Both the position numbers and the translations under genes were made by a program. The notes beneath the pieces were generated by a model. That model did no database searches and was not told where the DNA came from. It worked only from the letters and a program-made list of their open reading frames with translations. Below are positions 17,415 through 28,745 of a stretch of DNA of 64,000 nucleotides, piece after piece (the stretch's first letter is position 1; every line of letters begins with the position of its first letter). Source of the stretch: an uncultured SAR116 cluster alpha proteobacterium (GTDB taxonomy: Bacteria; Pseudomonadota; Alphaproteobacteria; Puniceispirillales; Marisalimonadaceae); assembly GCA_902619615.1 (NCBI GenBank), contig CACNFD010000003.1, positions 62,001 through 126,000 of the forward strand. Direction: 5' to 3'.

Positions 17415-19385
17415 TTATCTCGCTTTTTTAATATATTCTTTGATTTCTTTAATAGTCAGTAATTCAGGCAGAATTTTTCCATTTAATAATAATGGACCAT
17501 AAATTTCATTATACGGTATTCCATAACGTTGCTTTTTAGTTAAGAATTTTTTTATATTTTTGTTCGGCTTAGTCCAATCTAAGACTAGAACTTTTACGTT
17601 ATTTCTTTTAAAAATTTCTGATACTTGTTTAGTTTCAAGAACCAAAGCTTTATTCACCTGACATGTTATACACCAATCTGCAGTAATATCGACAAATACT
17701 ATTTCACCTCTAGTTGCTAACTGATTTGGTAATGAAATATTTTTATTTATATCCCAATTAATTGTCTCTAAATTAGCATAGTTATTTAAATTGGTTTCAA
17801 TTTTTGTCTGCAATTTTATTAATAAATTGATTAACCATAACGATGTAAATAGAAGGAAAATAGCCATAATTTTTTTAAAAGTTACTAGCCAATTACCAGG
17901 CTTTGGTATAATTGATATAATTTTTGGGAATAACATTATTAGAATAAGGGGTAATGACAAGCCAAGACCCATAATTAAAAGAATGGAAAAAATTTCGAAA
18001 ATACCTCCGGACAAGGCAAAACCAACTGCAGTACCCACTAATGGTGCAGTACACGGAGTAGCTAATAAAGTTAATGTAATTCCAGTAATGAAATCTCCTA
18101 CAAAACCCTCACCCCTATATGATAGAATATTTAAAATTTTTGGAGGTAAGAAAAAATCAAATAACCCTAATAGATTAAGACCAAAAAAAGCTGTTAGTAA
18201 AATCATAAAAATTAGAAAAAAAGGATTTTGAAATTGCACACCCCACCCAACAAGTTCCCCCGCAGACTTAACGATGTATGTACCAAAAGCTAGCAATAAA
18301 AAAGATGTTAATATACCCAATATATTAAATGATATTTTCTTTCTAAATATTACTTTGTTTTCCGTTCTTAAATTTACTAATTGAATCATTTTCAAAGATA
18401 ATACTGGGAGAACACAGGGCATAAAATTTAAAACAAATCCACCAATTAAAGCGATTATGAAAATTTCAAAACCAATTGAAATTTTATTTTCATTAAATTG
18501 TAATAAATTTTTCTTCGGTAGATTTGACTGTTTAGGTATAATTTTCTCATAACTTAGGTCATTACTTAGAAAAGTTAATTTTAAAAATTCAAATTCATAA
18601 TCTTTTTTTTCCCTAAAATTAATAGTTAGATTTAAAAGTTCTCCATTTTTGGAATATGTAGGTTTTTCAAAAATTAATTCTTTATTATCTTCTACAATTA
18701 TATCATAAGGGCTTATATTTAACTTATTTATGAATGATAGTTTTAGTTTATCATCATATTGAGCAAATGAGAAAAGTTCTAAATCTTTACTTGCAAGAAA
18801 CTTAGGTACCTTATTCTTATATCTAAGTATGTCTTTTAATTTAGAATTGTCTTCATAATTTTTAGTTAATTTACTTAAATCATAATTAAAACTTACTGGA
18901 ACACATATTTCAGCACATACTTGTGCCTCAAATTGAAGTGGCCCTGATATAATTTTGTTTTTGTTTAACCGTTCTATAACTATTGGAAAAATTACTTCAT
19001 TTTCGTAACCAAGTGTCTCAATACCGAAAAACTTAAATCTTTTAGGGTTTGGAAATAGTAAATTCATTGATTTAATATTATTTCCTGTTTCCCATTTGAT
19101 TTCTGGAGGTAGTCCTGCATCACCAGGATTTCTCCAATATATTTTCCATTCTGGTAAGAGGTTTACTTGTAAGCCTATAAGAATTTTTGTTGGTGAGGTT
19201 TCAAATATTTTACCAAATAAAATTTCAAATTTAACAAAATCATAATTTTCATTAGTTATATTATTTTGATTAGAAACTAAAATGTTAGAGACAGATTTGC
19301 TTACATTAGTCAAACTAATTAAAGTTAAAAATAACAACAAAATTAAAACTTTATAGTATTTAAAATGTACTAGTTTATTGTGCAT
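17415..19385 (-). CDS. DsbD/ScsB-like membrane thiol:disulfide interchange protein
   Basis: A 656-residue three-part protein that would carry electrons from cytoplasmic thioredoxin to periplasmic thiols. It has an N-terminal signal or anchor (12-28), a periplasmic beta-rich domain with Cys157 and Cys161 in CAEIC, a multi-helix membrane core with paired Cys324 (FMPCVLP) and Cys445 (ATPCTAP), and a C-terminal thioredoxin domain with Cys572-Ile-Thr-Cys575. The N-terminal domain resembles ScsB more than E. coli DsbD, so targets may include ScsC-like or peroxide-handling partners. It starts 53 bases from yqgE, which is divergent. Confidence 0.88.
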   Translation of the reverse strand: MHNKLVHFKYYKVLILLLFLTLISLTNVSKSVSNILVSNQNNITNENYDFVKFEILFGKIFETSPTKILIGLQVNLLPEWKIYWRNPGDAGLPPEIKWETGNNIKSMNLLFPNPKRFKFFGIETLGYENEVIFPIVIERLNKNKIISGPLQFEAQVCAEICVPVSFNYDLSKLTKNYEDNSKLKDILRYKNKVPKFLASKDLELFSFAQYDDKLKLSFINKLNISPYDIIVEDNKELIFEKPTYSKNGELLNLTINFREKKDYEFEFLKLTFLSNDLSYEKIIPKQSNLPKKNLLQFNENKISIGFEIFIIALIGGFVLNFMPCVLPVLSLKMIQLVNLRTENKVIFRKKISFNILGILTSFLLLAFGTYIVKSAGELVGWGVQFQNPFFLIFMILLTAFFGLNLLGLFDFFLPPKILNILSYRGEGFVGDFITGITLTLLATPCTAPLVGTAVGFALSGGIFEIFSILLIMGLGLSLPLILIMLFPKIISIIPKPGNWLVTFKKIMAIFLLFTSLWLINLLIKLQTKIETNLNNYANLETINWDINKNISLPNQLATRGEIVFVDITADWCITCQVNKALVLETKQVSEIFKRNNVKVLVLDWTKPNKNIKKFLTKKQRYGIPYNEIYGPLLLNGKILPELLTIKEIKEYIKKAR

Positions 19386-19438
19386 TATTTCTTTTTGGTT
19401 ATTATAAGAATTATCAGTAATATATTGGAATTACAATT

Positions 19439-19999
19439 ATGGATCAAGAATTGTTAGGTAAACTGCTAATAGCCTCTCCAGGACTTGAAGACATAAGGTT
19501 TCAGGATTCTGTCATATTGATTTGTGAACATTCTAAAGTTACCACAATGGGTTTAATCCTAAACAAACCTCTATACAATTTTGATACATCCCAGTTTTTA
19601 AAAAAAATGAAAATTAATTATGTCAATAATATTAAACCAAGCCCTACTTTTTTTGGAGGTCCTGTCCATCTAAATCAAGGTTTTATTATACATTCTAATG
19701 AAAAAAAATACAAAACATCTGAAAATATTTTAGATGGTGTAATGATTACAAGTTCAGAAGAAATCCTAATTGATATTTCAAAAGATAAATCACCAAAATA
19801 TGCAAAAATTTTCTTGGGATGTGCCGTGTGGGATCAAGGACAACTTGACAATGAAATATTAGAAAATTCTTGGATCATAACAAACTCAAATAAAGAATTG
19901 ATATTTCACAATCATTTAGAATTTTCATTATGGAAAAAATGTCTGAAAGATATGGGGATTGATCCAAAAAAATTAGTGTCGTATTCAGGAAGTGCTTAA
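19439..19999 (+). CDS. yqgE: YqgE/AlgH family protein
   Basis: A 186-residue cytosolic protein of the UPF0301 family: LLGKLLIASPGLEDIRFQDSV at the start, then MGLILNKPL (about 37-45), FFGGPVHLNQGFIIH and GCAVWDQGQLDNEI. The family's molecular function is not known; AlgH naming comes from alginate control in Pseudomonas. It is a single gene between a divergent DsbD-like gene and a convergent M16 peptidase. Confidence 0.92.
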   Translation: MDQELLGKLLIASPGLEDIRFQDSVILICEHSKVTTMGLILNKPLYNFDTSQFLKKMKINYVNNIKPSPTFFGGPVHLNQGFIIHSNEKKYKTSENILDGVMITSSEEILIDISKDKSPKYAKIFLGCAVWDQGQLDNEILENSWIITNSNKELIFHNHLEFSLWKKCLKDMGIDPKKLVSYSGSA

Positions 20000-20004
20000 C
20001 TTTT

Positions 20005-21261
20005 TTAATTAAGTAATTTTGAAATTTCTAATTTTTTTAAAGAATTAGCATTTGGTCCTATCACAGATAATACGGGCTTTGCAGAATTAAATAACTTTTC
20101 ACATAAATCATAAATGGAATCGATAGATATATTTTCTATACTTTCTATAACCTCGTTAGCAGTTATTAATTTTCCAAAATTAATCATATTTTTTGCAAAA
20201 TATTCTGACCTGGAACTGTTACTTTCTTGACCCATTATAAAACCAGATTTCATTTGTGATTTAGCTCTGTCAATTTCTTCTGACGATATAAATTTTTTAA
20301 TTTTTTTCCATTCTATTAAACTTGCTTCAAGTAATTGATCAACATCATTGGGTGAAGTTCCAGCATAAAAACCTAATATCCCAGAAGAGTTTTGCATCTG
20401 TGTAAAACTAAAAATGGAATAGCATAAACCTCTTTTTTCTCTTATCTCTTGAAACAACCTTGAAGACATTCCACCACCTAGTATAATTGATAATGCTCTT
20501 AGTGAAAAACGATCAATATCTATATTTTTCAAGCCCTCAATTCCAAATACTAATTGGGTTTGCTCTAAGTCTCTTTCTTCAGCAATAAAGCCTGAAGTCC
20601 ATTCTGAATTGACTATTTTAGGATTATTATCATTTTTGATTTCTGAAAACTTTTCTTCAACAATTTTAAAAAAATTAATGTTATTTGAGTTTCCAGACAT
20701 AGAAACAACCATATTGTCTGGAGTGTAATTTGAATCAAGAAATAATTTTAAATCAGATTGTTCAAAACCACTTACAGTTCGTTTAGTGCCAAGAATGGGC
20801 CTTCCCATTGGTTGATTTTTAAAGGCAGTTTTAGTAAAATTTTCAAACACTCTATCGTCTGGAGTGTCATAAGATTGTCCTATCTCAGAAATTATAACAC
20901 CTCTTTCTCTTTCAATTTCTTCTTTAGGGAAAGTCGAATTCTTTATAATGTCTGATAATATATCAACTCCTAACTCTGCGTTTTCTTTCAATACTTTTAG
21001 AAAATAAGCCGTAACCTCTTTGCTAGTATAAGCATTAATATCACCTCCAACATCTTCAATCTCTCGTGCTATTTTTTCTGCATTTCTATTTTTGGTTCCT
21101 TTAAAGGCCATATGTTCTAACATATGTGCAATTCCGCATTCATCTTCTTTTTCGTTAGAACTGCCTGCACCTATCCAAACTCCAATAGATGCACTTTCAA
21201 CATCAATTTGATCATTAATAATTGTTATACCATTATCAAGAGTTTTAAATTCTACACTCAT
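20005..21261 (-). CDS. M16 family zinc metallopeptidase (processing-peptidase type)
   Basis: A 418-residue peptidase similar to the beta subunit of mitochondrial processing peptidase. The inverted zinc motif HXXEH is His46, Glu49, His50 in AHMLEHMAFKGT, with the distal ligand Glu126 in VIISEIG, so the protein should be active. The C-terminal half includes the glycine-rich loop in LGGGMSSRLFQEIREKRG. Location directly after thrC, with a 4-base overlap of stop and start, is usual in alphaproteobacteria. Natural substrates in bacteria are not defined. It ends the minus-strand run that begins at ctaC. Confidence 0.92.
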   Translation of the reverse strand: MSVEFKTLDNGITIINDQIDVESASIGVWIGAGSSNEKEDECGIAHMLEHMAFKGTKNRNAEKIAREIEDVGGDINAYTSKEVTAYFLKVLKENAELGVDILSDIIKNSTFPKEEIERERGVIISEIGQSYDTPDDRVFENFTKTAFKNQPMGRPILGTKRTVSGFEQSDLKLFLDSNYTPDNMVVSMSGNSNNINFFKIVEEKFSEIKNDNNPKIVNSEWTSGFIAEERDLEQTQLVFGIEGLKNIDIDRFSLRALSIILGGGMSSRLFQEIREKRGLCYSIFSFTQMQNSSGILGFYAGTSPNDVDQLLEASLIEWKKIKKFISSEEIDRAKSQMKSGFIMGQESNSSRSEYFAKNMINFGKLITANEVIESIENISIDSIYDLCEKLFNSAKPVLSVIGPNANSLKKLEISKLLN

Positions 21262-22676
21262 AACATCCTCATAGATTTTATAATATATTCTTGAACACCT
21301 TTTAAATTAGGATCAATTGTTTTGAAGTTTTCTTTTCGACTCATAATTTGATCTAAATGCAAAGGAAACTCAGGTATTATACCAATACTTTTTTTTATAA
21401 CTTGTGGAAACTTTGCAGGATGTGCGCAAGCAAGAGAAATTATAGGACAATCATTGGAAATGATTTTTTGTTCAATGGCTTTTTGCACAGCGCCGTAACC
21501 TATCGCGCTGTGGGGATCAAGCATATATTTGTGATCAATATAGGTTTTTTTAATTATATTAAGAGTATCAAAATCACTTATCCTAAAAGCGGCAAATAAA
21601 TTATTTATTTTATTAAGTTGATCTTGAGTAATTTGAAAATTTCCATCAACTTTAAATTCATTCATTTGCTTATTGACTAAATCTGTGTCTCTATTATTTA
21701 TTTCGTATAATAGTCTCTCAAAATTGCTAGAAACTTGAATATCCATGCTTGGGCTATAAGAAGGAAAAACATTTTTTCTTTTCATGATACCATTTTCAAA
21801 AAATCTAGTTAGTATATCATTTTGGTTTGAGCCGCAGATCAGCTTCGATATAGGAAGCCCCATTTTCTTTGCCATCCATCCGGCTAAAATATTTCCAAAA
21901 TTACCTGTGGGTACTGAGAAAACGACTTCTTTTTCAGGAGATCCTACTTTAAGCGCAGAGTAGAAATAATAAACAATTTGAGGTAATAATCTTACCCAAT
22001 TAATTGAATTTATAGCTGAGAGTGATGTACGATCTTTAAAATCTAAATCTTCGAAACAATCTTTAACTATTGCCTGACATCCGTCAAAATCAGTTTTTAC
22101 AGATAACGCATGAGCTCCTTCTTCATTTATCCAGGTCATTTGTTTTTGTTGAACTTCTGATACCCTATTGTGCGGAAAAAGTATAAAGATATCAATATTA
22201 TCTTTACCCTTAAACGCCTCCAGAGCAGCAGATCCTGTATCACCACTAGTTGCACCTAAAATTACTGCCCTTTTATTCTTTTTTTCTAGTGCTATATTAA
22301 ATGCTCTGGATAAAAATTGCATAGCATAATCTTTAAATGCTAGTGTGGGACCATGAAAGAGCTCGAGGATATATGTATTTTCTTTAATCTCTTTTAAAGG
22401 AGCTACATCATAATCAAACGATGAATAAGTAGATTCACATATATTTGCAATATCATCCTCGTCCAAAAAAGGTACGATAAAGGGTTTTAAAATTTTAGAA
22501 GCTAACTTTGAATAACTTAGTTCTTTCATATTCTTTAAGTCACTATAACTAAAACTTGGCCATTTTTCAGGCATAAACAATCCCCCATCTCGTGCTAAGC
22601 CAGCCAAAAGGACCTCTTCATATGAAAGAGATTGATCTCCTCCTCTTGTACTTGAATATTTAATATAATCATCCAT
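21258..22676 (-). CDS. thrC: Threonine synthase
   Basis: A 472-residue PLP enzyme that converts O-phosphohomoserine to threonine. It is of the longer type found in proteobacteria and fungi. The PLP lysine is Lys115 in PTLAFKDYAMQF; GATSGDTGSAALE holds the phosphate-binding loop, and SVPTGNFGN the cofactor contact. It overlaps surf1 by 8 bases and the M16 gene by 4, indicating one polycistronic message. Works with thrB at 15450-16433. Confidence 0.95.
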   Translation of the reverse strand: MDDYIKYSSTRGGDQSLSYEEVLLAGLARDGGLFMPEKWPSFSYSDLKNMKELSYSKLASKILKPFIVPFLDEDDIANICESTYSSFDYDVAPLKEIKENTYILELFHGPTLAFKDYAMQFLSRAFNIALEKKNKRAVILGATSGDTGSAALEAFKGKDNIDIFILFPHNRVSEVQQKQMTWINEEGAHALSVKTDFDGCQAIVKDCFEDLDFKDRTSLSAINSINWVRLLPQIVYYFYSALKVGSPEKEVVFSVPTGNFGNILAGWMAKKMGLPISKLICGSNQNDILTRFFENGIMKRKNVFPSYSPSMDIQVSSNFERLLYEINNRDTDLVNKQMNEFKVDGNFQITQDQLNKINNLFAAFRISDFDTLNIIKKTYIDHKYMLDPHSAIGYGAVQKAIEQKIISNDCPIISLACAHPAKFPQVIKKSIGIIPEFPLHLDQIMSRKENFKTIDPNLKGVQEYIIKSMRML

Positions 22677-23412
22677 TTGATTTGGTCTTTTTAAAAATTA
22701 ATCTTCCAGATGACGCATGATATGAAAAGTAGACAAATAGAAGGGATAGCGCTAATCCATACCATGTTATTGCATATGATAAGTGTTGATTTCTTAAATT
22801 AGGTTTTCCATCTACTCCAATTGGAAGAGTAATTTTTTCCCCAAGACGTAATGCATCAATGTAATAATCTTTTATTACAAAATTAGAGTTTGTTTTTATA
22901 AATTTAAAAATTTGATTTGGTATTATTGTAAACCAAAACCCATTTTCACCATCATTTTCAGGAACAAAATACCCCTTTTGTTGGGGATATCGTATTATTC
23001 CTTTTAATTTAACTTGTCCTTCGGCAAGACTAAATTTTCTTTTCTTTGGGTCTTTATAACCTTCAGATACCCAACCTCTGTTAATAAGAACAATTTTGTT
23101 ATTTTCCATTTTAAATGGTGTTACGACATGAAAGCCTGCATTACCCTCATATGTTTTACCGGTAATATATATTTCGTTGTTATGGAGAAACTTTCCAAAT
23201 ATTTCTACCGCTTTAAATTCGTTAATTTTAGATTTTGAAAATTCTAAAGGATTAGATATAGGATTTGATTGGCTTTCAGTAATATACCTTTGTATTAATG
23301 CTTCCTTCCAGTGAAGCCTCTTTAGCTGCCACGTTCCAAAGCTACATAAAATAATGAAAGTAACTATCGAAAAAATTGATGGCCATAGCATTGGTCTAAA
23401 TTGTATTTTCAT
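22669..23412 (-). CDS. SURF1 family cytochrome oxidase assembly protein
   Basis: A 247-residue inner-membrane protein with two membrane helices, about residues 11-28 and 212-232, flanking a periplasmic domain. Family motifs visible are GTWQLKRLHWKEALI near the N-terminus, VLINRGWV in the middle and HLSYAITWYGLALSLLFVY at the end. SURF1 binds heme a and delivers it to subunit I of aa3 oxidases. Position after subunit III matches this role. Confidence 0.92.
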   Translation of the reverse strand: MKIQFRPMLWPSIFSIVTFIILCSFGTWQLKRLHWKEALIQRYITESQSNPISNPLEFSKSKINEFKAVEIFGKFLHNNEIYITGKTYEGNAGFHVVTPFKMENNKIVLINRGWVSEGYKDPKKRKFSLAEGQVKLKGIIRYPQQKGYFVPENDGENGFWFTIIPNQIFKFIKTNSNFVIKDYYIDALRLGEKITLPIGVDGKPNLRNQHLSYAITWYGLALSLLFVYFSYHASSGRLIFKKTKSNG

Positions 23413-23439
23413 TATTAGTTCAAGAACCTAAAATTTTTA

Positions 23440-23458
23440 TAAGTATTATATATACTTA
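23440..23458 (-). other. Weak stem-loop between ctaE and surf1
   Basis: TAAGTAT and ATACTTA form a 7-base, all but one A-T stem with a 5-base loop immediately after the ctaE stop codon on the minus strand. It could slow decay or cause minor termination. There is no clear T run. Confidence 0.3.
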
Positions 23459-24244
23459 TTAACCACCCCACCAGTATATACAAACAAATAAAAACAACCA
23501 AACTACGTCAACAAAATGCCAATACCACGCGGCCGCTTCAAAACCAAAATGATGGTCAGGAGAAAAATGTCCATTAAGACCTCTAAACAAACATACTGTT
23601 AAAAATATTGTACCAACTAAAACATGAAAACCATGAAACCCTGTTGCCATATAAAAAGTTGATGCATAAATTCCATCTGTAAAGGAAAATGCAGCATGAT
23701 CATATTCATAAGCTTGAAGAGCTGTAAAAAGAGCGCCAAGAATAATCGTTAGGATTAGTCCAGTTATAAAATCTTTTCTATTATTATGTTGAAGAGCGTG
23801 ATGAGACCAAGTAACTGTACATCCAGATAATAACAATATTAAAGTATTTATGAGTGGTAAATCAAATGGATCAAAGGTTTCAATACCCTCTGGAGGCCAT
23901 AAACCAGTGTCAGGATATAAACTAGAATCAAAAAAAGCCCAGAAAAATGCAACAAAAAACATTACCTCAGAACAAATGAAGAAAATCATACCATATCTCA
24001 TACCAATTTGAACAATTGGAGTGTGATGACCCTGATACTCTGCTTCCCTTACAACATCTCTCCACCATAAAAACATTGTGAGCAGAACCATCAAAGCACC
24101 TGCAATCATTACATAAATACTGTATGGATATTCATGCATAAATAAGGTTAGACCTAAAACTAATGTAAAACCAGCAGCTGCACCAAGTGCAGGCCAAGGG
24201 CTGGGCTCAACTAAATGATATTGATGTTTTTGCTCGCCACTCAT
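23459..24244 (-). CDS. ctaE: Cytochrome c oxidase subunit III
   Basis: A 261-residue seven-helix membrane subunit. Visible family features: HLVEPSPWPALGA at the N-terminus, WWRDVVREAEYQGHHT, MFFICSEVMFFVAFFWAFF with its conserved Glu, and FHGFHVLVGTIFL toward the C-terminus. Subunit III stabilises the catalytic core and proton uptake. AGGAG precedes the start. It follows ctaG in the oxidase gene run. Confidence 0.97.
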   Translation of the reverse strand: MSGEQKHQYHLVEPSPWPALGAAAGFTLVLGLTLFMHEYPYSIYVMIAGALMVLLTMFLWWRDVVREAEYQGHHTPIVQIGMRYGMIFFICSEVMFFVAFFWAFFDSSLYPDTGLWPPEGIETFDPFDLPLINTLILLLSGCTVTWSHHALQHNNRKDFITGLILTIILGALFTALQAYEYDHAAFSFTDGIYASTFYMATGFHGFHVLVGTIFLTVCLFRGLNGHFSPDHHFGFEAAAWYWHFVDVVWLFLFVCIYWWGG

Positions 24245-24295
24245 ATTTTACTCCTAAACATAACCCTAGGGTAATTTTAACATTTATTTTTCATA

Positions 24296-24889
24296 CTACA
24301 AAAGATTAGTTGAATTTACATTGCTTTTTTTATTTTGCACTTCTTTTTCATATTTTTTAAAAAAAGTATAAGATAGAGTTATTTCACTAAGATTTGTTAA
24401 ATTCTCGTCACTATCTATAATAGGATCTATATAAAACACAACAGGCATTTTTACTACTTCGCCAGGCTTAAGGGCCTGCTCGATAAAACAAAAACAGTCA
24501 ATCTTCATAAATACTGATCCTGCCTTGGGAGGTGACACATTATAGGTAGCTGTTCCAACGATTGTTTTATCTGACAAATTTTTGGCAGTGTAATAAATAA
24601 TTTTCTCAACTCCAGGTTGAACTAAAATTTCATCTTTAGGGGCCAAAAACTCCCAATTTAAGTTGTTATTAACATTAGCATCAAATCGGATCTGGATATT
24701 TTTATAATTACCTTGCGAGCCAGGTGCAAGTGAAGACTTTTGTGTTGTTCCACCATAACCGGTAACTCTGCAAAATAGATCATAAAGAGGGACAGATGCA
24801 TACGACAAACCAATCATCAAGAAAACAAAAGCAATAATTTTCATTAATAATTTATTATTTTTTATAATATCATTATTTGTTTGAGACAT
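24296..24889 (-). CDS. ctaG: Cytochrome c oxidase copper chaperone CtaG/Cox11
   Basis: A 197-residue protein with one N-terminal membrane helix (about 16-33) and a periplasmic domain that inserts copper at the CuB site of subunit I. The copper ligands are Cys132 and Cys134 in the CFCF motif, and Cys40 just after the helix is also conserved. Length and PLYDLFCRVTGYGG match the family. Its start lies 1 base from the stop of the small upstream protein, so they are probably coupled. Confidence 0.95.
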   Translation of the reverse strand: MSQTNNDIIKNNKLLMKIIAFVFLMIGLSYASVPLYDLFCRVTGYGGTTQKSSLAPGSQGNYKNIQIRFDANVNNNLNWEFLAPKDEILVQPGVEKIIYYTAKNLSDKTIVGTATYNVSPPKAGSVFMKIDCFCFIEQALKPGEVVKMPVVFYIDPIIDSDENLTNLSEITLSYTFFKKYEKEVQNKKSNVNSTNLL

Positions 24890-24890
24890 G

Positions 24891-25031
24891 TTAATCTACC
24901 ACATTCATTCGTAGAATTGTTATTAAAAAAAATAGAACAACTAAACCTATTATAATTAGAAGCATTGTTATGTTCTTTGACTTCTTGCTTTGATAAAAAT
25001 CTTCAATGTTTTTTGGTATTTTTTGCTTCAC
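24891..25031 (-). CDS. Small single-helix protein between ctaB and ctaG (CoxF-like)
   Basis: A 46-residue protein read from the sequence between ctaB and ctaG. It begins with a GTG (the only ATG nearby is out of frame and runs straight into a stop), preceded by AGAAG. The N-terminal half is charged, KQKIPKNIEDFYQSKKSK, followed by a single membrane helix, TMLLIIIGLVVLFFLI. Alphaproteobacterial oxidase loci usually carry a small gene like this in this place, sometimes called coxF, with an undefined role in oxidase assembly or stability. The position and topology support the call; sequence conservation in so short a protein is weak. Confidence 0.7.
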   Translation of the reverse strand: MKQKIPKNIEDFYQSKKSKNITMLLIIIGLVVLFFLITILRMNVVD

Positions 25032-25041
25032 ATGAATACTT

Positions 25042-25962
25042 CTAAAAATTTTGATAAAATTTATCTAAACATATGCTTAAAAACAACAAAAATAAGTAAG
25101 TTATAGAAAATAAAAATAGTTTATTTTCAGAGTTATTTTTAACTTTTATTAATGCGTGCGTCCGTCTTAAAAATTCAAGGCCTAAAATTACAGAAGTACT
25201 TAGATAAATCAATGAAGAATAACCTAACGCAAATGGTAACATCGAAAAAGGTAATAATAATAACACATAATATAATATATATTTTCTTGTTGTTTTTTCA
25301 CCATGAACAACTGGTAACATAGGTATATTTGCTAATTTGTATTCATTTTGTCTCAATAGTGCCAAGGCCCAAAAGTGTGGTGGAGTCCATAAAAAAATAA
25401 TCCCAAAAAGAAGCAGCGATTCTACAGAGATGTTTCCATTAATCAAAGAATAACCTATGACTGGGGGGAAAGCTCCAGACGCACCTCCAATAACGATATT
25501 TTGTATTGTGGATCTTTTAAGCAATACAGTGTAAATGACAGCGTAAAAAATGATTGTAAAAGCCAGTAATAGTGAAGAAAACCAATTTACAGCTAGTCCT
25601 AATATTATGATTGAGATAAAAGATAATATAATACCAAAGGTCAGTGCCTCTGAGGGATCAATTTTTTTTGAAGGTATGGGTCTATTCTTTGTCCTTTCCA
25701 TAATACTATCGATATCTCTTTCGTACCATTGATTTAATACACCAGATGCACCAGCACCTATTGCAATAGCGAATATACCAATAGTTGCAAGAATGGGGTT
25801 TAACCGATCAAAATTCTCAAACAGGCCTACAAAATAACCAACGAATGCAGTAAATACTACTAGTGACATAACTCTTGGTTTCATTAAGATAAAATAATCT
25901 ATTGGTGAGTTACCAAACTTAATGCTAGTGTTTAACTCGTTTGTAAAAGTTTTTGTATTCAA
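25042..25962 (-). CDS. ctaB: Protoheme IX farnesyltransferase (heme O synthase)
   Basis: A 306-residue UbiA-superfamily membrane enzyme that adds a farnesyl group to heme b, giving heme O for the oxidase. The first aspartate motif is in NQWYERDIDSIMERTKNRPIP; the motif loops FFLWTPPHFWALAL and the second loop in NEYKLANIPMLP are also present. About eight to nine hydrophobic segments. It sits directly after subunit I and before the small CoxF-like gene. A CtaA heme A synthase is not seen in the window. Confidence 0.95.
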   Translation of the reverse strand: MNTKTFTNELNTSIKFGNSPIDYFILMKPRVMSLVVFTAFVGYFVGLFENFDRLNPILATIGIFAIAIGAGASGVLNQWYERDIDSIMERTKNRPIPSKKIDPSEALTFGIILSFISIIILGLAVNWFSSLLLAFTIIFYAVIYTVLLKRSTIQNIVIGGASGAFPPVIGYSLINGNISVESLLLFGIIFLWTPPHFWALALLRQNEYKLANIPMLPVVHGEKTTRKYILYYVLLLLPFSMLPFALGYSSLIYLSTSVILGLEFLRRTHALIKVKNNSENKLFLFSITYLFLLFLSICLDKFYQNF

Positions 25963-25983
25963 TGAAGCTATCCTAAAAATAAA

Positions 25984-28478
<2,495 letters not shown>

Positions 28479-28745
28479 TATTTATGCTCCTCAAAAGTAG
28501 TTGTTAATAAAACATCTACAGTAAATATCAAAAAAGTTTTTTTTAAATGATTATGAATTATAATTTAAAACTATTACTTAAAACTTTTTTTTGAAAAATG
28601 CTAGGTCTAAAATAAAATTAATTGTAATTTTTTAGTAAAAATTCGATTTAATCAAAAAATATAAATTTTTTAACCTTCAGCCTTGAAGAAACTAAACTAT
28701 AATGCCATGTTAAAATCTCAAACTTTTGAATTAGACAGGTATAAA
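28479..28745. other. Divergent control region between ctaC and tldD
   Basis: A 267-base AT-rich gap that must hold the promoters for the cytochrome oxidase run (minus) and for tldD (plus). Long A and T tracts are present, and two runs around 28531-28545 and 28582-28594 could pair as an imperfect AT stem. No promoter pair or known RNA element stands out, and I see no small gene. Confidence 0.4.

Noticed and set aside
28528..28598. Possible large AT hairpin in the ctaC-tldD gap
   Set aside because: Arms are imperfect A and T tracts, expected by chance in such AT-rich DNA; noted only inside the intergenic entry.
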